NCBI GenBank assembly: GCA_017538365.1 | Contig: JAFYIZ010000047.1 | Location: 161,331-225,330, forward strand | Source of the DNA: a bacterium | Lineage (GTDB): Bacteria > UBP6 > UBA1177 | DNA: 64,000 nucleotides | Direction: 5' to 3' | Shown here: in pieces, positions 19,343-26,853 of the stretch | Layout of the letters: every line of letters starts with the position of its first letter | How positions within the stretch are numbered: position 1 is the first letter of the stretch | Notes under the pieces: generated by a model | Told to the model about the DNA's origin: nothing | The model's database searches: none | Seen by the model: the letters and a program-made list of their open reading frames with translations, nothing else | Translations under genes and position numbers: made by a program

Positions 19343-20506
19343 ATGCTGCTGAACGAATTTATTCCGGTAGATAAAAGCTCGGCGATAAGGGCATTTCTTT
19401 TTTCGCTTTTTACTGATGACGATGTCGAAGTGATCTGCGGCAGCGTTCTTCCCGAAGATGTGATTTCTGCAATTAACTGCCTGAATTTATTCGGTAAAAT
19501 TGTTGAGCAAAATGGCGTGAGTTTCAAAATTTCTAGTAAAGCGAAGAAGCCTGTTAAAGCAATCGACTGCGGAAATTCGGCGACGATGATGCACATTCTG
19601 ATGGGGATTTCGGTTTATCTCGGAGATGATTTTGAACTCACAGGTGACAAATCCTTAATGTCGCGTAATCACAGCGATTTTTCTGAGGCTGCAAAACTTT
19701 ATCACGGAAATTTTGTTGAAACAACTCTCACGAAAGAGAGTGCCCAGCTCAAGTCTTTTCACCTGATCTCGATGCTGAAGAACGGCGGAAAACTTCATTT
19801 TAAGAGCAGGACACGCAGGAATACCGAAGATCTTCTCACCAAAATGGGGGCGAAAATCGTTGAAAATCAGAATTGCATTGAAGTTTTTTCCCTTGAAACT
19901 CTGCACGGCTATTCAGTTGAGATCAAACTTGATCCGTCGTCAGCTTTCATTACCGCGTGCGCCGCTTTTGTTTTCGGAAGATCGTTTGAAATTTCAAATA
20001 TTTATCACGATGATTCGCGCATGACACCTTTTCTGTTGCTTCAAAATGCCGGTTTTGACATAAAGATCGAAGAAGATGCTGATTCTTTCAAAGTTTCCGG
20101 AACTCCGCTTTGCAAAGAAATGCACGATATAAATGTTTCTAAAGATCAAGTTGCCGAGATCATTGATGAAATACCTTTTATTGCCTTCATTGTGGCACGA
20201 ATCGGAAAAACATTCACAGTAAAAAATGCATCGTGGCTCAGAAACAAGGAGAGCGACCGCATCAGCGAGAGCGTAAAGAGGTTTTCTCTTACGTTTGAAA
20301 CTGAGGAGTTTACCGATGGTTTCAGCGTTTCAGGTGCTGCAGGACACGCTTTGAAAGGCGATATCCCGCACAGTTTTGATCACAGGATGGAGATGCTTTC
20401 AAGTTTGATAGCACTTGATAACGGTGTAGATTTTAAAATGAATGCTTCCTATAAAATTTCATTTCCAAAATTTTACGAACTTTTTAAATATTTGAAAAAT
20501 GACTAA
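19343..20506 (+). CDS. aroA: 3-phosphoshikimate 1-carboxyvinyltransferase (EPSP synthase), divergent
   Basis: A 387-residue enzyme of the shikimate pathway that transfers enolpyruvate from PEP to shikimate 3-phosphate. Conserved blocks: K11, S12 and R16 of the N-terminal substrate loop; SAQLKS; DPSSAF; DEIP; LRNKESDRI; and DHRMEM. The PEP/glyphosate loop reads GNSATMMH (77-84) where E. coli has GNAGTAMR: the Gly is Ala and the Arg (E. coli R100) is His. Despite this the overall length and the other catalytic residues argue for activity. The start at ATG 19343 follows GAGAGG. It overlaps aroQ by 8 bases. Confidence 0.9.
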   Translation: MLLNEFIPVDKSSAIRAFLFSLFTDDDVEVICGSVLPEDVISAINCLNLFGKIVEQNGVSFKISSKAKKPVKAIDCGNSATMMHILMGISVYLGDDFELTGDKSLMSRNHSDFSEAAKLYHGNFVETTLTKESAQLKSFHLISMLKNGGKLHFKSRTRRNTEDLLTKMGAKIVENQNCIEVFSLETLHGYSVEIKLDPSSAFITACAAFVFGRSFEISNIYHDDSRMTPFLLLQNAGFDIKIEEDADSFKVSGTPLCKEMHDINVSKDQVAEIIDEIPFIAFIVARIGKTFTVKNASWLRNKESDRISESVKRFSLTFETEEFTDGFSVSGAAGHALKGDIPHSFDHRMEMLSSLIALDNGVDFKMNASYKISFPKFYELFKYLKND

Positions 20507-20747
20507 TGAAATCAAAGAGTTAAGAGCTAAACTCGATTTGCTTGATGACAAAATTTCCGATCTCATTTCGGAAAGAGTCAAAACCGCAAGAAAAATCGTT
20601 GAAATCAAAGGCAGAAACGATATGCCGAAAGACGATTTTTCAAGAGAAAGCGCTATTTTGAATCGTATTTCGGAACTTCACCCCGAAAATTCGGAACTTT
20701 TGAAAGAAATCTACGGGAGAATATTCGATTGGGTGAAAAATCACTAA
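20499..20747 (+). CDS. Chorismate mutase, AroQ class
   Basis: An 82-residue all-helical protein that converts chorismate to prephenate, the branch to Phe and Tyr. The pattern ELRAKLDLLDDKISDLISERVKTARKIVEIK matches AroQ: Arg near residue 9, Asp/Lys in the first helix, and a second helix with the catalytic Arg. It is a stand-alone mutase, not fused to prephenate dehydratase or dehydrogenase. It overlaps aroA by 8 bases and the following phospholipase D gene by 19 bases, so translation of the three is probably coupled. Confidence 0.9.
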   Translation: MTNEIKELRAKLDLLDDKISDLISERVKTARKIVEIKGRNDMPKDDFSRESAILNRISELHPENSELLKEIYGRIFDWVKNH

Positions 20748-21784
20748 ATAAGGGAAAATATTTAAGAAAATTAGAATTTATCCTTATAGTTTCAATCTCT
20801 TTTTTCCTCTATTTTCTGCTGAAAGAGACGCCTCAAAAAGAGGAAATTCCCAAAATTCAGGAGCCGGAAACCGTTCACGCTCAAGTTGAGCCGGAAAAGC
20901 CTGAAACTGAAGAAAAAATTTCAGTTTATTTCGACAGAGACGTTCAAACAATAGTTGAAAAAATGATAAAAAGTGCCCAAAAAACGATCGATGCGGCGAC
21001 TTACACTTATTCTCGGAATGAAATAACGGAACTTTTGGAAAAGCAGGCTTCAGAAGGAGTGAAAGTGCGTCTTGCGGCGGGAAAAAACAAGGATAAAACT
21101 CTTCCCGCGTTCGATTTTTCGCTCGCAAAAACGGATAAAGGGATCTATCACCCGAAATTTTTCGTTTTTGATGACAAGGACGTGCTGATCCTTTCTGCAA
21201 ATATCTCTTCTTCATCTGACGCTTCGAACAACGCCGTTCTTTTCAGAAACGTTCCCGAGGCAGCCGCGATACTTAGAAGCGAGATCGACGATGTTTTTGC
21301 AGGAATTGTCGGAAAAAGGTGCGCTGAAGGCTGCGGTACTGAGATCGGAACGATAATTTTCAATCCGGGAAAGGGTTGTGTGAAGGTGCGCGACGAATTT
21401 CTTGCCGCAGAAAAATCGGTAAAAGGGGCGGTTTATACCGTGACACAGAAAAATCCGATCATCACAGGGCTTAAAAAAGCGGTTAAGCGCGGTATCGGGG
21501 TGCAGCTCATCATAGACAACTGGCGCGGAGAAGACGGAAAAATCGTAAATAAAAAAGCGGCGAATTACCTTGAAAGTATCGGTATAAAACTCAAATACGA
21601 CGAGCCAGAAAGCCGTGACGAGCATCTTTTTCACCACAAATTCGCCGAGATCGATGAAAAAACGGCAGTTTTCGGATCAATGAACTGGACCGCTTCGGCG
21701 TGTTACAGAAACCGCGAAATAATCGTCATTTCAAAAGATCCGTTCATTGCTGCCTCTTTTGCCGGTTATTTCGATAAATTCTGA
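20729..21784 (+). CDS. Membrane-anchored phospholipase D family protein (two HKD motifs)
   Basis: A 351-residue protein with one N-terminal membrane anchor (about 14-30), a Pro/Glu-rich spacer, then two PLD half-domains. The first HxKx4D is HPKFFVFD with the following ANIS; the second is HHKFAEID with GSMNWTASA. Both catalytic motifs look intact. Single-anchor PLDs of this size include nucleases (Nuc-like) and lipid enzymes, and the substrate cannot be told. The start is probably TTG 20729, 8 bases after GGGAGA (20715-20720) inside aroQ; no ATG or GTG is available near the anchor. Confidence 0.85.
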   Translation: MGEKSLNKGKYLRKLEFILIVSISFFLYFLLKETPQKEEIPKIQEPETVHAQVEPEKPETEEKISVYFDRDVQTIVEKMIKSAQKTIDAATYTYSRNEITELLEKQASEGVKVRLAAGKNKDKTLPAFDFSLAKTDKGIYHPKFFVFDDKDVLILSANISSSSDASNNAVLFRNVPEAAAILRSEIDDVFAGIVGKRCAEGCGTEIGTIIFNPGKGCVKVRDEFLAAEKSVKGAVYTVTQKNPIITGLKKAVKRGIGVQLIIDNWRGEDGKIVNKKAANYLESIGIKLKYDEPESRDEHLFHHKFAEIDEKTAVFGSMNWTASACYRNREIIVISKDPFIAASFAGYFDKF

Positions 21785-21864
21785 TTTTTTGTTCAGCCGA
21801 TTTCTTTGTAAAAATTTTCAAACAATATAAAGTGCCCTGTTTTTGTGAATTGAAGGAGGTAAAA

Positions 21865-23670
21865 ATGAAGCCGGCGCTTAAAGAACTTAAACCGAAAGAT
21901 TTGAGATACTATCCCGAACTTGCCAAATATAAAGGCAAAACTACCAAAGATATCAAGCCAGTTTCGCTTTTTTCATTCCAGAAAAGGGGATTCGAAGCGC
22001 TTGATTTCGGAATGGATGTCCGCAAAAAAGGTTTCAATATTTATGTCGCAGGAGATCCGGGAAGCGGAAAAACTTCGAATGTAAAGAAATATATCGAGGA
22101 TGTCGCAAAGCATCTGCCTGTTCCCGATGATCTGCTTTATGTTTACAACTTCGAGGATTACGATTCGCCGAACATGCTTTTCATGAAGGCGGGAAGCGGC
22201 GAAAAGTTCATCAAAGACATGGACGAGCTTCTTGACGGCTTCATCGAACAGATTCCGAGACAGATGGAAAGCGAGAATTTCGAGAGTCTGCGTGCCGAAG
22301 TAGCCCAGACATACCGCGACAGAATGCAGAAAAGTTATAATGAACTTGAAGCAGAGGCGGCAAAACTCGATTTCGCACTGAGTTCTACCGAAAACGGTCT
22401 TGTGCTGAATCCGATAGTTGACGGAAAACCGATAAACAAAGAGGAATACGAGTCTCTTGACGAAAGCAACAAAGAAAAAATAAGGAAAAACGAGAGCGCG
22501 CTTCAGGAAAAGCTGATTGCATATTTCCATCAGGACAGAAAGAACGAGAAGGAATACAAGGAAAAAATGAGCGATCTGCAGCGCACGACTGTTAAAAAGA
22601 TAATTTCCGAGCCGCTGAACGACCTTGCTAAAAAATACGGCAAAAATGAAGGAGTCAGGGAATATCTCGATTCGATCGCAGAGTTTACAATCAATAACTT
22701 TTCCGATTTTTTCACTTACCGCGATTTCCTCGAAGGAAAAGTCGATCCGATGAAGACGCTTATTCCCGATTTTAAGGAATACAAGGTCAATCTGCTCATC
22801 AACAACAAGGATCTGAAAGGAGCTCCGGTAATTTACGAGACAAATCCGACTTTCCAGAACATCATCGGATATTTCGAATACGAAGAGAACCACAATTCGC
22901 TTTTCACCGATTTCACGAGGCTGAAACCGGGTGCTCTGCACCGCGCAAACGGCGGATTTCTGATAATCCAGGCCGACGACATTCTGAAAAACTACTACGC
23001 ATGGACCGCTTTGAAACGCGCTGTCCGCAACAGGTTGATAAAAATCGAGGATATGGACGCAGATTTCAAATACCGCGTGATTTCAGCACCTAATCCTGAG
23101 GCTGTTCCGCTTGAAATCAAGGTCGTTCTTATCGGAGACGAAGAAATTTACCATCTGCTTTACGAGCGTGACCCCGAGTTTAGGCGTATTTTCAAGGTCA
23201 AAGCTGATTTTGAGTCCGTTGTCGATGTCAACGCTTCAACGACAGACACTCTCATCGGTTTCATTTCGAGAATCGTCAACGACGACTGCGAGCTTCCGTT
23301 CGATCTGTCGGCTATAAGAAGACTTCTTTTCTATAGTTCGAGACGCGCCGAAGACCAGACAAAATACAGAGTTCACGCAAGCGATATCGTTGAAATCATT
23401 GTGGAAGCTGTTTACTGGGCGCAGCACAAAAACAAGAAAGTGGTTTCGGAAGACATGGTTATTACCGCGATAGAAAGCCGCGAAAAAAGATACGACAGAT
23501 TCCGCGAACACTACTTCGAATCGATAAAGAAAGGAACGATTCTGATAGATGTCAAAGGAGCGAAAGTAGGGCAGATCAACGGTCTTGCGGTTTATCAGAT
23601 AGGCGATTTCAGTTTCGGAATCCCGTCGAGAATCACGGCTAAGGCTTTGCAGGTCAGAGAGAGATCGTAA
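21865..23670 (+). CDS. Lon-like AAA protease, N-terminal part (gene interrupted by a frameshift)
   Basis: The 602-residue 5' portion of a LonB/YcbZ-type (AAA_32) protease. Walker A GDPGSGKT lies at 63-70; the sequence then follows the family through a long charged coiled-coil insertion, HRANGGFLIIQADDIL (Walker B region), PEFRRIFKVKADF, and the start of the S16 protease domain (VGQINGLAVYQIGDFSFGIPSRITAKA). After ITAKA the frame runs into a stop; the missing continuation is in the -1 frame. A single T absent from the TTT at 23646-23648 explains it. I start at ATG 21865 after AAGGAGGT. An AT-rich TATAAA with downstream GTGCCCTGTTTTTG (21826 onward) may be the promoter. Confidence 0.88.
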   Translation: MKPALKELKPKDLRYYPELAKYKGKTTKDIKPVSLFSFQKRGFEALDFGMDVRKKGFNIYVAGDPGSGKTSNVKKYIEDVAKHLPVPDDLLYVYNFEDYDSPNMLFMKAGSGEKFIKDMDELLDGFIEQIPRQMESENFESLRAEVAQTYRDRMQKSYNELEAEAAKLDFALSSTENGLVLNPIVDGKPINKEEYESLDESNKEKIRKNESALQEKLIAYFHQDRKNEKEYKEKMSDLQRTTVKKIISEPLNDLAKKYGKNEGVREYLDSIAEFTINNFSDFFTYRDFLEGKVDPMKTLIPDFKEYKVNLLINNKDLKGAPVIYETNPTFQNIIGYFEYEENHNSLFTDFTRLKPGALHRANGGFLIIQADDILKNYYAWTALKRAVRNRLIKIEDMDADFKYRVISAPNPEAVPLEIKVVLIGDEEIYHLLYERDPEFRRIFKVKADFESVVDVNASTTDTLIGFISRIVNDDCELPFDLSAIRRLLFYSSRRAEDQTKYRVHASDIVEIIVEAVYWAQHKNKKVVSEDMVITAIESREKRYDRFREHYFESIKKGTILIDVKGAKVGQINGLAVYQIGDFSFGIPSRITAKALQVRERS

Positions 23671-23687
23671 ATATCGAGCGCGAAGCG

Positions 23688-24245
23688 ATGCTTTCAGGTG
23701 CTATTCACGACAAAGGTTCAATGATTTTGGCAGGTTACCTGGGCGGGCTCTTTGCTGTCAAAAAGCCGCTTTCTTTCTCAGCTTCAATCGCGTTCGAGCA
23801 GAGTTACGGCGGAGTCGACGGCGACAGTGCAAGTTCAACCGAGCTTTACGCGCTCATGTCGGCACTCGGCGATGTTCCGATAAAGCAGTCGATCGCAGTC
23901 ACCGGTTCAATCAACCAGATGGGTGAAATTCAGCCTATAGGCGGTGTAAATGAAAAGATTGAAGGCTTCTTTGAAATCTGCAATCTTCGCGGACTTACTG
24001 GCGATCAAGGTGTCATGATCCCGATTCAGAATGTTGCGAACCTCAACCTAAGCGATGATGTTGTCAAAGCGGTCGAAAACGGCAAATTCCACATTTACGC
24101 AATCAAGAACGTTCTTGAAGGAATCGAGATTCTGACCGGTGTTCCGGCGGGAACGAGAGGAAAAGACGGCAAATTCACGAAAGGTTCGGTCTTTGAAAAA
24201 ATAGATGCAAAACTTGAAGCACTCAGAGGAGACGGAGAGAAATAA
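23688..24245 (+). CDS. Lon-like protease, C-terminal catalytic part (out of frame with the 5' portion)
   Basis: Contains the Lon S16 catalytic dyad: Ser in VDGDSASSTELYAL and Lys in GGVNEKIEGFF. Homologous reading continues upstream of the ATG at 23688 back to about 23649 (GQREIVNIEREAM), which shows that it is the continuation of the upstream frame. The ATG has no ribosome site, so this part is unlikely to be made on its own. With the frame restored the product would be 793 residues, the usual size for this family. The tail (RGKDGKFTKGSVFEKIDAKLEAL) is normal. It overlaps the next gene by one base (TAATG). Confidence 0.85.
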   Translation: MLSGAIHDKGSMILAGYLGGLFAVKKPLSFSASIAFEQSYGGVDGDSASSTELYALMSALGDVPIKQSIAVTGSINQMGEIQPIGGVNEKIEGFFEICNLRGLTGDQGVMIPIQNVANLNLSDDVVKAVENGKFHIYAIKNVLEGIEILTGVPAGTRGKDGKFTKGSVFEKIDAKLEALRGDGEK

Positions 24246-24532
24246 TGTCAACAGTAAACATCAACTACAAACCGGCAAAACCGGAAGAATACGTCTGGAA
24301 CTGGATTGATGAGAATCTTGAAAAAATGGTGGCGAGAAAAGTTCCGACCGAAAACATAAGACTTGTTATTGATAAACCAAGACAAGTTGTTGAATTTAAA
24401 GGAAAAACAATCGCTGGACTTATGACTTTCAAAGAAGGCGTGATCGATATGAACATTGAAATTCCGCTTCTTTACAGAATGTTCGGTCAAACGATCAGAA
24501 CTTCGATTCTCGATATTCTTAAATCTATGTAA
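24245..24532 (+). CDS. Small conserved-looking protein of unknown function
   Basis: A 95-residue soluble protein, started by TAATG overlap with the Lon-like gene. It has no signal or membrane segment. The arrangement of a helix (EEYVWNWIDENLEKMVA), beta-strands with VVEFKGKTIAGLMTFKEGVIDMNIEIPLL, and a C-terminal helix is faintly like the small polyhydroxyalkanoate-granule regulator family, but the match is too weak to name it. It is cotranscribed with the protease and the PPIase gene. Confidence 0.7.
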   Translation: MSTVNINYKPAKPEEYVWNWIDENLEKMVARKVPTENIRLVIDKPRQVVEFKGKTIAGLMTFKEGVIDMNIEIPLLYRMFGQTIRTSILDILKSM

Positions 24533-24546
24533 TTTGGGAGTTTGAA

Positions 24547-25227
24547 ATGAAAAAAAGTTTTAAAATTATTGCTGTTTTTTTGTTATTAGCGGCTCTTTTT
24601 CTTGCCGTTTCCTGCGGCGAATCAGAGAAAAAGCCCGATCCGCTTGAAATCACCCACAAAGTTCTGCTTGAAACAAGCGAAGGAAACATCACGCTCGGTC
24701 TTTACGGCAACGGAATGCCTGTCACGGTAGAAAATTTCATCGGCTATGTTGACCGCGGCTTCTACAACGGTCTTATTTTCCACAGAGTTGTAAAAGGTTT
24801 TGTAATTCAGGGCGGCGGACTTGATGAAAATCTGAACGAAAAAGAGACACTTCCGCCGATAAAACTTGAAATGCCGCCGAGTGCCGAAGTAAAGGACGAA
24901 TCAGGCAAAGTCACAGGCAGAAAACTTCTTATAAGCCACGACAAATACACTCTTGCAATGGCGAGAAGGCGTGATCCCGACAGCGCTGCAAGCCAGTTCT
25001 ACATCACGCTCGAAGCGACTCACAACCTCGATCCGAATCCGAGTTTTGACCAGCCCAACGGCTATGCTCCTTTCGGAAAAGTTCTCGAGGGTTTTGAAGT
25101 CGTTGACAAAATCGGAGCAAAACCGGTAACGAATAAAAACATGTATCAGGGTGTTCCGGTCGAAAACGTAAAAATCGTAAAAATGAGCGTTGTTGCAAGA
25201 CCACAGCCGAAAGAGGAGAAAAAATAA
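24547..25227 (+). CDS. Lipoprotein peptidyl-prolyl cis-trans isomerase (cyclophilin)
   Basis: A 226-residue protein. The signal peptide ends in the lipobox LAVSC (Cys23), so it is anchored to a membrane facing the periplasm. The rest is a cyclophilin domain: NFIGYVDRGFYNGLIFHRVVKGFVIQGG (active-site Arg in FHRV), MARRRDPDSAASQFYI and FGKVLEGFEVVDKI. It should assist folding of exported proteins, including the many lipoproteins coded here. It is 14 bases after the small unknown gene and overlaps queD by one base. Confidence 0.92.
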   Translation: MKKSFKIIAVFLLLAALFLAVSCGESEKKPDPLEITHKVLLETSEGNITLGLYGNGMPVTVENFIGYVDRGFYNGLIFHRVVKGFVIQGGGLDENLNEKETLPPIKLEMPPSAEVKDESGKVTGRKLLISHDKYTLAMARRRDPDSAASQFYITLEATHNLDPNPSFDQPNGYAPFGKVLEGFEVVDKIGAKPVTNKNMYQGVPVENVKIVKMSVVARPQPKEEKK

Positions 25228-25604
25228 TGAAACTTGAAGTTTACCGCGAGGTGCAGTTTTCTTCGGCGCACCGGCTCAGAAACTATCACGGAAAATGCGA
25301 GAATATGCACGGTCACAACTGGCGCGTACGCCTTTTCGTAACGAGGGAAAATCTTGATGAAACGGGCTTTGTCATGGATTTCAAGGTTCTTGATGCCGTT
25401 TTGAAGAAGATTATGGAGCTTCTTGACCATAAGGATTTAAATTCATTGGAAGAATTTCAAACGGTCAATCCGACTGCCGAAAACATCGCCCTCCTTATTT
25501 TCAGACTTGCCGAAAAAGAAATCTCAGCAATCGATAAAGAAGTGAAAGTTTCAAAGGTCAGTGTCTGGGAAAGCGATAAATCCTGTGCAATAGTCGAGGC
25601 GTAA
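25227..25604 (+). CDS. queD: 6-carboxytetrahydropterin synthase
   Basis: A 125-residue PTPS-family enzyme. The zinc ligands are His in FSSAHRL and the two His of CENMHGHNW; the same CxxxHGHN block holds the catalytic Cys. DHKDLN and the glutamate in SVWESDKSCA complete the active site. Bacterial proteins with this pattern convert 7,8-dihydroneopterin triphosphate to 6-carboxytetrahydropterin for queuosine. The other queuosine genes are not in the window. It starts by TAATG overlap with the PPIase gene. Confidence 0.92.
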   Translation: MKLEVYREVQFSSAHRLRNYHGKCENMHGHNWRVRLFVTRENLDETGFVMDFKVLDAVLKKIMELLDHKDLNSLEEFQTVNPTAENIALLIFRLAEKEISAIDKEVKVSKVSVWESDKSCAIVEA

Positions 25605-25605
25605 A

Positions 25606-26061
25606 GTGAATTTAAGACAAAATGCTGCGGCAGTAATCGAGAACAGTGAAGGGCTGATTCTGGCATGCGAAAGGCGCAATATCAGAGGTGCTTGGCAGGT
25701 TCCTCAGGGTGGAATAGACGAGGGCGAAAGCGCTGAAGAGGCTGTTCTGCGTGAAGTCAGGGAAGAGACGGGGATCGACAGTAAATTTTTGAAAATTGTG
25801 GCAAAATCTTCAAAAGTCTCCTACCTTTTTCCTCACACTGTGAGCTGGAAATCCAACAAGGGAAAATATGATGGTCAGGAACAGGTCTATTTTCATCTGA
25901 AAATTGCCGATTCTGGCTGGAAACTTGCTGAAGAAACCGAAGAATTCGTTTCTTTCGAGTGGATTACCAGAAAAGAGATGATAGAGCGCATCGTTCCGTT
26001 CAAAAAAGATTGTTATGTCAAGGCTTTTAAAGAGCTTTTCGGAGAAGATTATGAAAACTGA
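25606..26061 (+). CDS. rppH: RNA pyrophosphohydrolase (Nudix, RppH-like)
   Basis: A 151-residue Nudix hydrolase. The Nudix box GGIDEGESAEEAVLREVREETGI is complete, and QVPQGG before it plus the EWITRKEMIERIVPFKKDCY tail match RppH, which removes pyrophosphate from mRNA 5' ends to trigger decay; an Ap4A hydrolase role is the main alternative. The start is GTG 25606, one base after the queD stop. It overlaps mazG by 11 bases. Confidence 0.88.
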   Translation: MNLRQNAAAVIENSEGLILACERRNIRGAWQVPQGGIDEGESAEEAVLREVREETGIDSKFLKIVAKSSKVSYLFPHTVSWKSNKGKYDGQEQVYFHLKIADSGWKLAEETEEFVSFEWITRKEMIERIVPFKKDCYVKAFKELFGEDYEN

Positions 26062-26839
26062 AAAAATAGAAAAACTGCTTGAAGTCATGCGGACTCTCCG
26101 CGGCGAACACGGCTGTCCGTGGGACAGGGAACAGACTATTCAGAGCCTTAGACCATACATCATCGAGGAGGCTTTCGAAACTGTCGAGGCGCTTGACGAA
26201 TTCGACAGAGACAAGCCGGAAACACTCGCAGAACTTAAAAAAGAACTCGGAGATCTGCTTCTTCAGGTTGTTTTCGTCTCGCAGATTGCAAGTGAAGAAG
26301 GGCTTTTTAATTTCGAAGATGTCGCTGAGGCGATCACGGCAAAACTCATAACTCGTCACCCGCATGTTTTCGGAGACGAAAAAGTAGCTGACAGCGCGGA
26401 AGTGCTCAAAAATTGGAACCTCATCAAGAAAAACAAGGAAAGCCGCAAACATCTGCTTGACGGAATTCCGAAGTCAATGCCTTCCGTCCTGATTTCGCAA
26501 AGGTATGCATCGCGTGCTGCAAGTGTCGGATTCGACTGGAAAAATGCCGAAGATACATGGAAAAAAGTCGAGGAAGAAAAGGCTGAACTTGTTGAGGCGG
26601 TTCAGCAGGGAAATCCTGACCACATCGAAGAAGAATTCGGAGACCTCATGTTCGCACTTGTCAACTACGGCAGAAAACTCGGGCTCGACAGCGAAAAGGC
26701 CCTTAAAAGATGTGCCGGAAAGTTCAAAGCGCGTTTTGACGAGATGGAAAACCTCGATCCAACATTCGTCGAAGGGGGCAAACCGCTTGAAGAACTTGAA
26801 GAGTTGTGGCTCAAAGCGAAAAAGAATCTGAAAAAGTAA
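26051..26839 (+). CDS. mazG: Nucleoside triphosphate pyrophosphohydrolase MazG
   Basis: A 262-residue all-helical enzyme with two MazG repeats. The N-terminal block RTLRGEHGCPWDREQTIQSL, then IIEEAFETVEAL, with ELKKELGDLLLQVVF supplying Glu and Asp metal ligands; the second half repeats the EEEFGDLMFALVNYGRKLG pattern. It hydrolyses abnormal or excess NTPs. I use ATG 26051, preceded by GGAG, inside the end of rppH. Together with rppH it makes a nucleotide/RNA clean-up pair in this operon. Confidence 0.92.
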   Translation: MKTEKIEKLLEVMRTLRGEHGCPWDREQTIQSLRPYIIEEAFETVEALDEFDRDKPETLAELKKELGDLLLQVVFVSQIASEEGLFNFEDVAEAITAKLITRHPHVFGDEKVADSAEVLKNWNLIKKNKESRKHLLDGIPKSMPSVLISQRYASRAASVGFDWKNAEDTWKKVEEEKAELVEAVQQGNPDHIEEEFGDLMFALVNYGRKLGLDSEKALKRCAGKFKARFDEMENLDPTFVEGGKPLEELEELWLKAKKNLKK

Positions 26840-26853
26840 TTTGGGTATATAAA

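Noticed and set aside
21973..22941. 322-codon open frame antisense to the Lon-like gene
   Set aside because: It lies wholly opposite a well-conserved AAA protease, has no ribosome site and shows no recognisable domain; it arises from the codon bias of the sense gene.
23640..23660. Programmed -1 frameshift in the Lon-like gene
   Set aside because: No slippery heptamer in phase and no following strong stem-loop; a one-base loss in TTT explains it more simply.
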